DNA of 6,983 nucleotides from an uncultured Actinomycetes bacterium (GCA_903930035.1 CAIYXG010000150.1:1-6983); one strand, 5' to 3'; counted from the stretch's first letter, positions 1 through 5,781 are shown. Numbers and translations: made by a program. The notes: a model not told the origin generated them from the sequence alone.

Positions 1-85
1 CCGCGCCGTAGAGCACGGTCCGCCGCGACGGGAGCGCCGCCGTCGGTGCGGCCGCCGGGCCGGGCTCGTCAGGGTGCCGGTGCAT
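1..85 (-). CDS. N-terminus of a probable Tat-exported protein (partial, runs off the left edge)
   Basis: Only the first 28 codons are in the window, read leftwards from an ATG at 85-83. The peptide has a polar, proline- and alanine-rich start and then S20-R21-R22-T-V-L-Y-G-A. This matches the twin-arginine pattern (S/T-R-R-x-hydrophobic-L) that directs folded, often cofactor-containing proteins through the Tat translocon. The hydrophobic core and cleavage site would lie outside the window, so the mature protein cannot be identified. I see no good Shine-Dalgarno, but TAGCGT ends 8 nt before the ATG, which fits a leaderless transcript. The gene diverges from the iron-sulfur protein at 194 and shares a 108-bp intergenic region with it. 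The evidence is short: one motif and one promoter-like hexamer. It could be a chance open frame in GC-rich DNA. Confidence 0.45.
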   Translation of the reverse strand, partial: MHRHPDEPGPAAAPTAALPSRRTVLYGA

Positions 86-93
86 CGGCGCCG

Positions 94-103
94 ACGCTAC
101 CGT
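94..103. promoter_or_regulatory. Overlapping divergent -10-like hexamers
   Basis: On the minus strand TAGCGT (94-99) lies 8 nt before the ATG of the Tat-motif gene. This is the spacing expected if transcription starts at or next to the start codon. On the plus strand TACCGT (98-103) shares the central TA and could serve the gene at 194 with a leader of about 85 nt. Both fit the TANNNT pattern of actinobacterial housekeeping promoters. I found no convincing -35 element on either side. The rest of the 86-193 spacer holds one GC palindrome and nothing else I recognise. Confidence 0.3.
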
Positions 104-159
104 CCGGTGCCGCCGGACCGACGCCGGCGGTGCTGCGGCCCGAGCAGGTCCTCAGCCCC

Positions 160-173
160 CGGCCCGCGGGCCG
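160..173. repeat. 14-bp perfect palindrome upstream of the iron-sulfur gene
   Basis: CGGCCCG is followed directly by its reverse complement CGGGCCG, ending 20 bp before the ATG at 194. It could be an operator or a leader hairpin. All its bases are G or C, so chance occurrence in this composition is quite possible. Confidence 0.2.
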
Positions 174-193
174 TGGCCCCGACGAAGGACGAC

Positions 194-1843
194 ATGGACG
201 CTGCACCGACCGACGACCCGAACCGCCCGGCCCCGGACGGGGCTGCGCTCGAGCTGACGGTCGACGGCCGGCCGCTGCGGGTCCCCGACGACGGGTCGAC
301 CCTGCTCGAGGTCCTGCGCACCTACGCCGGGGTGCGGGCCGCCAAGGACGGCTGCGCGCCGCAGGGCCAGTGCGGGTGCTGCACGGTCCTGGTCGACGGG
401 CAGGCCCGCGTGTCGTGCGTGACGCCGGTCCGGCGGGTCGCCGGCCGCACGGTGACCACGCTCGACGGCCTCGACCCCGAGGTGCGCCACCGGTGGGCCG
501 CCGCAGTGACGGCCTGCGGCGGCAGCCAGTGCGGCGTGTGCACCCCCGGCATCGTGACCCGGCTGGTGGCGCTCGACGACAAGAAGCCGCAGGCCACGAC
601 GGCCGACGTCGACCGGGCCCTGGCGGCCCACCTGTGCCGCTGCACCGGCTGGCAGACGGTGGTCGAGGCGTGGGAGCTGCAGCGTGACGGCGACCCGCTG
701 GTGGCGCTGGCCGGCCGCGACCTGGCGGCGGCGACCGCCAGGGCGACGCTCGAGTGCGGCGTCCCGCAGGACGTCGGGCCCGAGGTGAGCCTGGGCCGCG
801 CCGGGTTCGCCGCCGACACCGCGCCCGCCGACGCGCTCGTGGCCGTGCCGGACGGACAGGGCGGCTGGGCCGTGGCCGGCACCGTGCACGCCGCCCGTCA
901 GGCGGCCGGCAAGGTGCAGGGCCGGCGCACGACCGAGCCGGCCTCGCCGCCGCTGCAGGTCCCCGACGGCGACTGGGTGGCGACCCTCGCCACCTGCTGG
1001 GTCGAGGCCGCCTACGTCGAGACCGACGCGTCGTGGTGCGAGCCGGGCGGACAGCCGGCGTCCCCCGCCGCGAACGGCGGCGCCTTCGGCGCGAAGCGCG
1101 GCTCGGTGCTGCCCGCGGCGGCCCGGGCGCTCGCCGACGAGCACGGCCGGCCCGTCCTGGCCCTGTGGTCGCGCGAGGACGTGGCCCGGCAGGGGTTCAA
1201 GCGGCCGCCGGTCGCGGGCGGCATCGGCGCCGACGGCACGGGCGTCCTGCGGCTCGTGGCCGTGGAGGGGGTGGAGGCTGCCGTGGCGGCGGTGGCCCCC
1301 GGCCTGCAGCTCGAGATGGTGGAGGTGCCCGGCCCGCCGGTGAGCAGCGCGGTCCGGGCGGCGGGATGGGCCGAGGCTGCCGCACTGGTCGCCGCCGTCG
1401 GTGCGCCCTCCGACTGCGTCTCGGTGGACGACGGTGCCGTGACGGTCGTGGACCCGGTCCACGGCGGCCGGGCCACGGTGCGCGTCGCGGCCGGCACGGT
1501 CCAGGTGGAGGTGGACGCCGGCGAGGTCCTGGACGCGGTGGTGGTGCGCTCCTACTGCATCGGCGCGGTCCACATGGCACTGGGCTGGGTCACCTCCGAG
1601 TCCCTGACGGTGACCGCCGACGGGGAGGTCGCCGACCTGACCGTCCGGTCGTTCGGCGTGCTCCGTGCCGCCGACATGCCCCACGTCGAGGTCCACGTGG
1701 TGGGCGACGGCGCCCCGCCGGCCCGCCGGGTCAGCGACGCGGTGTTCGCCGCGACCGCCGCGGCGGTCTGGCGGGCGCAGGGCTGCCCCCCGGTGTGGCC
1801 GACCGGTACGCTGCTGCCCGCCTCGCCGGTGGACGCCGGCTGA
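194..1843 (+). CDS. Xanthine-dehydrogenase-family [2Fe-2S] protein with a contracted molybdopterin domain
   Basis: The product has 549 residues. Residues about 18-85 are a plant-type ferredoxin domain (C54, C60, C63, C75). Residues about 98-165 are the helical second [2Fe-2S] domain (Q112-C113-x2-C116, then C148-R-C150-T-G). Both cluster sets are complete, so electron transfer is likely. The rest resembles islands of the molybdenum-binding large subunit: GGAFGAK at 295-301 (family GGGFGGK), PV..LWSRED at 320-329, a CIGAVHMALG segment near 455-464 and RSFGVLRAADMPHVEV near 485-500. Between these islands long stretches are missing: about 385 residues stand where the family has roughly 750. The usual C-terminal GE that supplies the catalytic glutamate appears to align with S-D515. 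Cofactor binding and hydroxylase activity are therefore doubtful, and the substrate is unknown. The ATG at 194 is preferred because AAGGAC lies just upstream (4-5 nt spacing) and the in-frame extension back to 74 is only arginine-rich low-complexity sequence. ridA follows 41 bp downstream. Confidence 0.8.
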   Translation: MDAAPTDDPNRPAPDGAALELTVDGRPLRVPDDGSTLLEVLRTYAGVRAAKDGCAPQGQCGCCTVLVDGQARVSCVTPVRRVAGRTVTTLDGLDPEVRHRWAAAVTACGGSQCGVCTPGIVTRLVALDDKKPQATTADVDRALAAHLCRCTGWQTVVEAWELQRDGDPLVALAGRDLAAATARATLECGVPQDVGPEVSLGRAGFAADTAPADALVAVPDGQGGWAVAGTVHAARQAAGKVQGRRTTEPASPPLQVPDGDWVATLATCWVEAAYVETDASWCEPGGQPASPAANGGAFGAKRGSVLPAAARALADEHGRPVLALWSREDVARQGFKRPPVAGGIGADGTGVLRLVAVEGVEAAVAAVAPGLQLEMVEVPGPPVSSAVRAAGWAEAAALVAAVGAPSDCVSVDDGAVTVVDPVHGGRATVRVAAGTVQVEVDAGEVLDAVVVRSYCIGAVHMALGWVTSESLTVTADGEVADLTVRSFGVLRAADMPHVEVHVVGDGAPPARRVSDAVFAATAAAVWRAQGCPPVWPTGTLLPASPVDAG

Positions 1844-1884
1844 CGGCGGCCCGACCGGCACGGACCCGAGGAACAGGACACCCC

Positions 1885-2229
1885 ATGAGCGACGAGACCC
1901 CCATCTACCGACCTGCCGTGCGCGCCGGGGACCTGCTGTTCGTGTCGGGCCAGATCGGGCTGGGCCCTGACGGCATGGCCGAGTCGCTCGAGGACCAGGT
2001 CGCCCAGGTGCTCCGCAACCTGGACCAGGTCCTGACCGACCATGGCGCGTCACGGGCGCAGGTCGTGAAGGCCACGGTGTTCCTGACCGACATGGCCGAC
2101 TTCGCCGCCATGAACGAGCAGTACCGCGAGTTCTTCGCCGACCCCCGGCCGGCACGCTCCACCATCGCGGTCGCCGACCTGCCGTTCGGCGCCCGGGTCG
2201 AGATCGAGGCGGTCGCCGCACTGGGTTGA
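1885..2229 (+). CDS. ridA: RidA/YjgF/YER057c/UK114-family protein (reactive enamine/imine deaminase)
   Basis: The product has 114 residues, a normal length for this family of small cytosolic proteins, which form trimers. RidA proteins hydrolyse reactive enamine/imine intermediates such as 2-aminoacrylate released by PLP enzymes. Family signs are the opening AVRAGDLLFVSGQIG, the NLDQVL..HGAS..QVVKATVFLTDM core, and the C-terminal signature PARSTIAVADLPFGARVEIEA. The arginine of PARS corresponds to the carboxylate-binding arginine of active RidA, and the glutamate of VEIEA is also kept, so this is probably an active deaminase of the RidA subgroup. AGGA at 1875-1878 lies 6 nt before the ATG. The 41-bp gap to the iron-sulfur gene upstream suggests co-transcription, but a functional link is only inferred. 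Confidence 0.93.
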   Translation: MSDETPIYRPAVRAGDLLFVSGQIGLGPDGMAESLEDQVAQVLRNLDQVLTDHGASRAQVVKATVFLTDMADFAAMNEQYREFFADPRPARSTIAVADLPFGARVEIEAVAALG

Positions 2230-2233
2230 CCCT

Positions 2234-2247
2234 GCACCGGCCGGTGC
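2234..2247. terminator. Perfect 14-bp palindrome just after ridA, possible hairpin
   Basis: GCACCGG is followed directly by CCGGTGC, starting 5 bp after the ridA stop codon. Folded with a GGCC loop it gives a 5-bp stem. No T-tract follows, which is common for actinobacterial terminators, so this could be a weak terminator or a mRNA-end hairpin. The rest of the 2230-2307 spacer has only the promoter-like hexamer at 2296. Confidence 0.3.
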
Positions 2248-2295
2248 CGTCCGGCGCGTCCGGCCCGAAGGCTGGCTCCGGGCGGGCTGGTGCGG

Positions 2296-2301
2296 CAGAC
2301 T
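2296..2301 (+). promoter_or_regulatory. -10-like hexamer for the small membrane-protein gene
   Basis: CAGACT ends 6 nt before the GTG at 2308. It matches four of the informative positions of a TANNNT box poorly at the first base but keeps the A and final T. The spacing fits transcription starting at the GTG, and no Shine-Dalgarno is visible. Confidence 0.28.
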
Positions 2302-2307
2302 CATGCC

Positions 2308-2466
2308 GTGCTTGGCGCTCTCATCATCCTCGTCACACTGTTCGTCGTGCTCCCGGTGTCGTTCATCATCACCGGCGGCGTGCTCTCGGTGGTCCTCGGC
2401 CACTCGCTCCGGATGGAGGGCGAGTACCGCCACGAGGGCTCCGAGCTCATCGAGACGAACGTCTGA
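2308..2466 (+). CDS. Small single-span membrane protein, 52 residues, function unknown
   Basis: The frame reads from a GTG at 2308 to a TGA at 2464-2466. Residues 2-31 form a continuous hydrophobic stretch rich in L, I, V and F with one proline (P16), enough for one long membrane helix or a tight hairpin. Residues 32-52 are hydrophilic and net acidic (HSLRMEGEYRHEGSELIETNV in two parts), probably a cytosolic tail. The amphipathic split and the codon choice (G or C at nearly every third position) support real coding. I do not recognise a family. It lies 78 bp after ridA and faces the GlnR-like gene tail to tail. The start is probably leaderless, since no ribosome-binding site is seen. An alternative is that it is read from the ridA transcript. 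Confidence 0.6.
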   Translation: MLGALIILVTLFVVLPVSFIITGGVLSVVLGHSLRMEGEYRHEGSELIETNV

Positions 2467-2495
2467 CGCCGCGGCACTGACCTGACTCGGTCCGG

Positions 2496-2527
2496 CGCAC
2501 TGCGGGCCTGCCCGGCGTTGCGGTGCG
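2496..2527. terminator. Candidate bidirectional terminator between convergent genes
   Basis: CGCACTGC (2496-2503) pairs with GCGGTGCG (2520-2527) over 8 bp with one G-U pair, around a 16-nt loop that contains a short GGG/CCC stem. It sits exactly between the stop of the small membrane gene and the stop of the GlnR-like gene, where a shared terminator is expected. It lacks a T-tract on either strand. Confidence 0.35.
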
Positions 2528-3199
2528 TCAGGTGCCCCAGCGGGACTCGCCGAACTTGTAGCCGACGCTGCGCACCGTCTGGATCAGCGCGGCGTGCTCC
2601 TCGCCCAGCTTGGCCCGTAGACGCCGGACGTGGACGTCCACCGTCCGTGCGCCCCCGTAGTACTCGTAGCCCCAGACCTGCGAGAGCAGCACCTCGCGGG
2701 TGTAGACCCGGCCGGGGTTCATGGCCAGGAACTTGAGCAGCTCGTACTCCATGTAGGTGAGGTCGAGCGGCCGCTCGTCGATCGCCGCCTGGTAGGTCTC
2801 GACGTTCAGGACCAGCCCGTCGTAGTGGATGACCTCGGGGCCCAGCTCGAGACCAGGCTCGCGGGCCAGCAGGTGCCGCACCCGGGCCTCGAGCTCGGTC
2901 GGGTGGAACGGCGAGACGCAGAAGTCGTCGAACACGTCGTGCCGGTCGGCCAGGTCGGCCACGTGGGTGCCCCGCACGACCAGCAGCAGCGGTGCGACCG
3001 CCAGGTCGCTGCGGCGGAGGGTGCGGGCCATGGCGAACGCCGCGTCGGGGTCGTCGTCGGCCACGACGACCGCGCCCGACCACGAACCGGCCCGTGCTGC
3101 GGCCTCGTCGCCGGCCGCCGACCACGGCACGCCGGCCAGGTCCAGCACCCGGACGACGTCGGGCGACGGCGGGTCGGGCCAGAGGAGCAGGGGGTTCAT
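2528..3199 (-). CDS. glnR: GlnR-like OmpR-family transcriptional regulator with an atypical receiver
   Basis: The product has 223 residues, the size of actinobacterial GlnR. Residues about 1-112 form a degenerate receiver domain. The acidic pair expected after the first strand is missing (LLLWPDPP at 4-11), the conserved lysine of the K-P-F motif is serine (S96-P97-F98), and D48 is the candidate for the phospho-acceptor position. Residues about 125-218 are a winged-helix DNA-binding domain of OmpR type: LDLTYMEYELLKFLAMNPGR, then TRE.LL..VWGY.Y.GGARTVDVHVRRLRAKLG and TVRSVGYKF, very close to my recollection of Streptomyces GlnR. GlnR is an orphan regulator of nitrogen genes that needs no classical phosphorylation. 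Its ATG comes 5 nt after the glnA stop, with GGAG upstream inside the glnA end, so it is almost certainly co-transcribed with glnA. GlnR boxes lie upstream of that operon. A different OmpR-type orphan regulator cannot be excluded. Confidence 0.82.
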   Translation of the reverse strand: MNPLLLWPDPPSPDVVRVLDLAGVPWSAAGDEAAARAGSWSGAVVVADDDPDAAFAMARTLRRSDLAVAPLLLVVRGTHVADLADRHDVFDDFCVSPFHPTELEARVRHLLAREPGLELGPEVIHYDGLVLNVETYQAAIDERPLDLTYMEYELLKFLAMNPGRVYTREVLLSQVWGYEYYGGARTVDVHVRRLRAKLGEEHAALIQTVRSVGYKFGESRWGT

Positions 3200-3204
3200 G
3201 GTGA

Positions 3205-4539
3205 CTACCAGCTCCGCAGGTACCGCTGGATCTCGAACGAGCTGACGTGGGACCGGTACGCGTCCCACTCGGCGCGCTTGTTGCGGAGGACCCACTCGAA
3301 GATGTGCTCGCCGAGCGCGTCCTGGACCAGCTCGGACCGCTCCATCTCGTCCAGAGCGATCGACAGGTTCTGGGGGAGCAGCTCGCCGCCCGACGCGCTG
3401 CCCTCCTGGAACAGGTTGGTGGTCGCCTCGTCGGGCAGCTCGTAGCCCTCACGGATGCCCTTGAGCCCCGCAGCCAGGATGACCGAGTAGGCCAGGTACG
3501 GGTTGGCAGCGGGGTCCAAGGACCGGTACTCAAGCCGGGTGTCCTGGTCCTCCTTGCCCTGCTTGGTCACGGGCACCCGCACCAGTGCAGAGCGGTTGTT
3601 GCGCGCCCACGACACGTGCACCGGGGCCTCGAACCCGGCGACCAGCCGCTTGTAGGAGTTGACGAGCTGGTTGGTCACCGCCGTGACCTCGCGGGCGTGG
3701 TGCAGCAGGCCGGCGATGAACCCCTTGGCCACGCCGGACAGGCCGTACGGGTCCTCGGGGTCCCAGAACGCGTTGGTGTCGCCGCTCCACAGCGAGACGT
3801 GGGTGTGCATGCCGGACCCCTGCACGCCCTCCATCGGCTTGGGCATGAACGTGGCGTGCACGCCGGACGCCATGGCGACCTCACGGACGATCATGCGGAG
3901 GGCCATGACGCTGTCGGCCATCGTGAGGCCGTCCGCGTAGCGCAGGTCGATCTCGTGCTGCGACGGCGCATCCTCGTGGAACGAGTACTCGACCGGGATG
4001 CCCGTGGCCTCCAGCCGCTGGATGGTCCGGCGGCGGATGGACGAGTTCTCGTCGAACGTCGTGAGGTCGAAGTAGCTGGCGTTGTCGAGCGGGACCGGCG
4101 TGCTGCCCAGGTCGTCGGAGGCCAGGTAGAAGAACTCGACCTCCGGGGCGGCCATGAACTGGTAGCCGGCCTCGGCGGCGGCCGAGAGGTTGCGCTTGAG
4201 CACCTGGCGGGGGTCGCCCTGGAACGGGGAGCGGTCCAGGTTGGTGATGTCGCAGAAGATGCGCGCCGTCAGCTCGTCGTCGTCGGTGACGCCGGGCATG
4301 AGCTGGAACGAGTTGGCGTCCGGGAACGCCAGCACGTCGCTCTCCTGCACCCGGCTGAACCCGTCGATGGCCGAGCCGTCGAACTGGATGCCCTCGTCGA
4401 ACGCCGTCTCGAGCTCGACGGGGGAGATGGCGACGGACTTGAGCTGGCCGAGCACGTCGGTGAACCAGAGGCGCACCAGACGGACCCTCCGTTCCTCGAT
4501 CGTCCGCAGCACGTAGTTCTGCTGGTGGTCCTGGTCCAT
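3205..4539 (-). CDS. glnA: Glutamine synthetase type I, GSI-alpha/GlnA2-like
   Basis: This 444-residue cytosolic enzyme belongs to the family that joins glutamate and ammonium at the cost of ATP, acting as a dodecamer. Active-site signs: FDGS at 53-56 (D54, the ammonium-site aspartate), metal ligands E133 and E135, GSGMH ending at H245, E304 in the flap (FEAP), N315-R316-S, and LEYRSLDPAANPY (E337, R339). R63 in GFSRVQESD aligns with Bacillus subtilis R62, which mediates feedback inhibition by glutamine. The adenylylation-site tyrosine motif NLYDLPPEE of GSI-beta is absent. The opening (VLRTIEERRVRLVRLWFTDVLGQLKSVAI) and the end (LRNKRAEWDAYRSHVSSFE) closely resemble mycobacterial GlnA2. AGGA at 4547-4550 lies 7 nt before the ATG. 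It is first in an operon with the GlnR-like gene and diverges from glnII. Some actinobacterial GlnA2/GlnA3 proteins glutamylate polyamines; the ammonium-site residues kept here favour true glutamine synthesis. Confidence 0.95.
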   Translation of the reverse strand: MDQDHQQNYVLRTIEERRVRLVRLWFTDVLGQLKSVAISPVELETAFDEGIQFDGSAIDGFSRVQESDVLAFPDANSFQLMPGVTDDDELTARIFCDITNLDRSPFQGDPRQVLKRNLSAAAEAGYQFMAAPEVEFFYLASDDLGSTPVPLDNASYFDLTTFDENSSIRRRTIQRLEATGIPVEYSFHEDAPSQHEIDLRYADGLTMADSVMALRMIVREVAMASGVHATFMPKPMEGVQGSGMHTHVSLWSGDTNAFWDPEDPYGLSGVAKGFIAGLLHHAREVTAVTNQLVNSYKRLVAGFEAPVHVSWARNNRSALVRVPVTKQGKEDQDTRLEYRSLDPAANPYLAYSVILAAGLKGIREGYELPDEATTNLFQEGSASGGELLPQNLSIALDEMERSELVQDALGEHIFEWVLRNKRAEWDAYRSHVSSFEIQRYLRSW

Positions 4540-4590
4540 ACCGTCATCCTGTCAGCACGGTCGTGGCGGCCAAAAGTGCCCGCCGAGCAG

Positions 4591-4628
4591 TTCACGCGCC
4601 CGTAACAAACGGGCAACGACGGGGAAAA
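4591..4628. promoter_or_regulatory. GlnR-box array between glnA and glnII
   Basis: Four pentamers lie on the plus strand, each separated by exactly 6 bp: TTCAC (4591-4595), GTAAC (4602-4606), GCAAC (4613-4617) and GAAAA (4624-4628). The actinobacterial GlnR consensus is gTnAC-n6-GaAAC repeated, which gives AC every 11 bp, one helical turn. Here the first three pentamers end in AC and the fourth in AA. The pentamers on either side in the same register (4580-4584, 4635-4639) do not match, so the array is exactly four units. It begins 51 bp upstream of the glnA start and ends 126 bp upstream of the glnII start, so it could serve both promoters. The regulator is presumably the GlnR-like protein encoded after glnA. 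Confidence 0.7.
4598..4614. repeat. Inverted repeat inside the GlnR-box array
   Basis: GCCCGT (4598-4603) and ACGGGC (4609-4614) are perfect 6-bp arms around AACAA. The dyad covers the second half-site and reaches the third. It could add symmetry to the operator or bind another factor, or be incidental. Of the remaining 215-bp spacer (4540-4754), 4629-4740 shows TCG/GTT-rich sequence, CAGTCT at 4640 and TACAGA at 4701 as weak -10 candidates for glnII, and no clear -35 element. Confidence 0.35.
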
Positions 4629-4740
4629 CGCGACGGGGCAGTCTGACGGCGTCGTTCGTCGTCCGCCGTTGTTGTTGGCGGGTCGTCGGGCGTGGAAAGG
4701 TACAGACCGGTCGCCGGACGGCGGCCGGAGCAACTCATCT

Positions 4741-4746
4741 GAAGGG
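4741..4746 (+). promoter_or_regulatory. Ribosome-binding site that fixes the glnII start
   Basis: GAAGGG lies 8 nt before the GTG at 4755. The other in-frame GTG at 4746 would overlap this site and add three residues (M-A-S) not usual for the family, while starting at 4755 gives MAYRAEYIWIDG, the typical GSII beginning. Confidence 0.7.
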
Positions 4747-4754
4747 TGGCCTCA

Positions 4755-5765
4755 GTGGCGTATCGGGCTGAATACATCTGGATCGACGGCACGGAGCCCG
4801 TGCCGCTCATGCGGTCCAAGACCAAGATCATCGAGGACGGCAAGGAGCCCGGCATCTGGGGCTTCGACGGCTCGTCCACCAACCAGGCGGCCGGCCACGA
4901 CTCGGACTGCGTGCTGCGTCCGGTGTTCTCGTGCCCCGACCCGCTGCGCAACCCCGGCGACATCCTGGTGCTCTGCGACGTGCTGCTCCCCGGCACGATG
5001 GAGCCGCACCCGACCAACAACCGTGCGGCGCTGGTCGAGGTGGCCGAGAAGTACGCCTCGCACGAGTCGCTGTTCGGCCTGGAGCAGGAGTACACGTTCT
5101 TCAAGGAGGGCCGTCCGCTCGGCTGGCCCACCGAGGGCTACTACTACCCGGCCCCCCAGGGCCCGTACTACTGCGGCGTCGGCGCCGTGGAGATCGCCGG
5201 CCGTGACATCGTCGAGGCCCACACCGAGGCCTGCATGGAGGCTGGTCTGGGCATCTGCGGCACCAACGCCGAGGTCATGCTCGGCCAGTGGGAGTTCCAG
5301 GTGGGCCCCCTCGGCCCGGTCGAGGTCTCGGACCACCTCTGGATGGCCCGCTTCCTGCTGTACCGCATCGCCGAGGACTTCGGGGTGAACGCCTCGATCT
5401 CGGCCAAGCCCATCAAGGGCGACTGGAACGGTGCCGGCTGCCACACGAACTTCTCCACCAAGGAGATGCGTGAGAACTACGACGCGATCATCGCGGCGTG
5501 CGAGGCGATCGGTGCCGAGGGCAAGGTCGAGGAGCACCTGGCCGGCTACGGCCACGGCTTCGAGGACCGTCTGACCGGTCTGCACGAGACCGCCCACTAC
5601 TCGGAGTTCCGCTACGGCGTCTCCGACCGTGGCGCCTCGATCCGCATCCCGTGGCAGGTGGCCCAGGACAAGAAGGGCTACATCGAGGACCGTCGTCCCA
5701 ACGCCAACTGCGACCCCTACGTCGTGACGCGGCTCATCACCAACACGGTCTGCTCGGCCATCTGA
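4755..5765 (+). CDS. glnII: Glutamine synthetase type II (eukaryotic type)
   Basis: This 336-residue cytosolic enzyme makes glutamine from glutamate, ammonium and ATP; GSII enzymes are shorter than GSI and form decamers in eukaryotes. Family motifs: YIWIDGTEP at 7-15, RSKTKII at 20-26, WGFDGSSTNQA at 35-45, metal ligands in GLEQEYTFF (E110, E112), KPIKGDWNGAGCHTNFS with H230, KYGVSDRG-like YGVSDRGASIRIP, and YIEDRRPNANCDPYVVT near the end. All key parts are intact and the length is normal. GSII is not adenylylated; in Streptomyces and relatives it is known to be controlled by GlnR, and the GlnR-box array upstream suggests the same here. It diverges from glnA and is followed by a strong hairpin. 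Many arginine codons are CGT or CGC rather than CGG, in keeping with high expression. Confidence 0.97.
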   Translation: MAYRAEYIWIDGTEPVPLMRSKTKIIEDGKEPGIWGFDGSSTNQAAGHDSDCVLRPVFSCPDPLRNPGDILVLCDVLLPGTMEPHPTNNRAALVEVAEKYASHESLFGLEQEYTFFKEGRPLGWPTEGYYYPAPQGPYYCGVGAVEIAGRDIVEAHTEACMEAGLGICGTNAEVMLGQWEFQVGPLGPVEVSDHLWMARFLLYRIAEDFGVNASISAKPIKGDWNGAGCHTNFSTKEMRENYDAIIAACEAIGAEGKVEEHLAGYGHGFEDRLTGLHETAHYSEFRYGVSDRGASIRIPWQVAQDKKGYIEDRRPNANCDPYVVTRLITNTVCSAI

Positions 5766-5781
5766 CGCAGCGGACCGTCCA

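Noticed and set aside
74..193. N-terminal extension of the iron-sulfur protein from a GTG at 74
   Set aside because: The added residues are arginine- and proline-rich without family similarity, and the ATG at 194 has its own Shine-Dalgarno-like AAGGAC.
152..2221. A 689-codon open frame on the minus strand opposite the iron-sulfur and ridA genes
   Set aside because: It is rich in R, G, H and P with no recognisable motif, spans two convincing genes on the other strand, and is a typical shadow frame in GC-rich DNA.
2301..3533. 410-codon minus-strand frame overlapping the glnR-like and glnA genes
   Set aside because: It is out of frame with both genes on the same strand and is arginine- and serine-rich; the real frames carry clear conserved motifs.
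3247..4605. A 452-codon open frame on the plus strand opposite glnA
   Set aside because: Its codons are the complement of well-conserved glutamine synthetase codons, it has no domain signature, and it reaches into the regulatory spacer.
4611..4689. Possible sigma-70 promoters in the glnA-glnII spacer, such as a minus-strand TTGCCC with TGAACT 16 bp on
   Set aside because: Matches to both hexamers are poor and several equally weak alternatives exist, so no single promoter can be supported.
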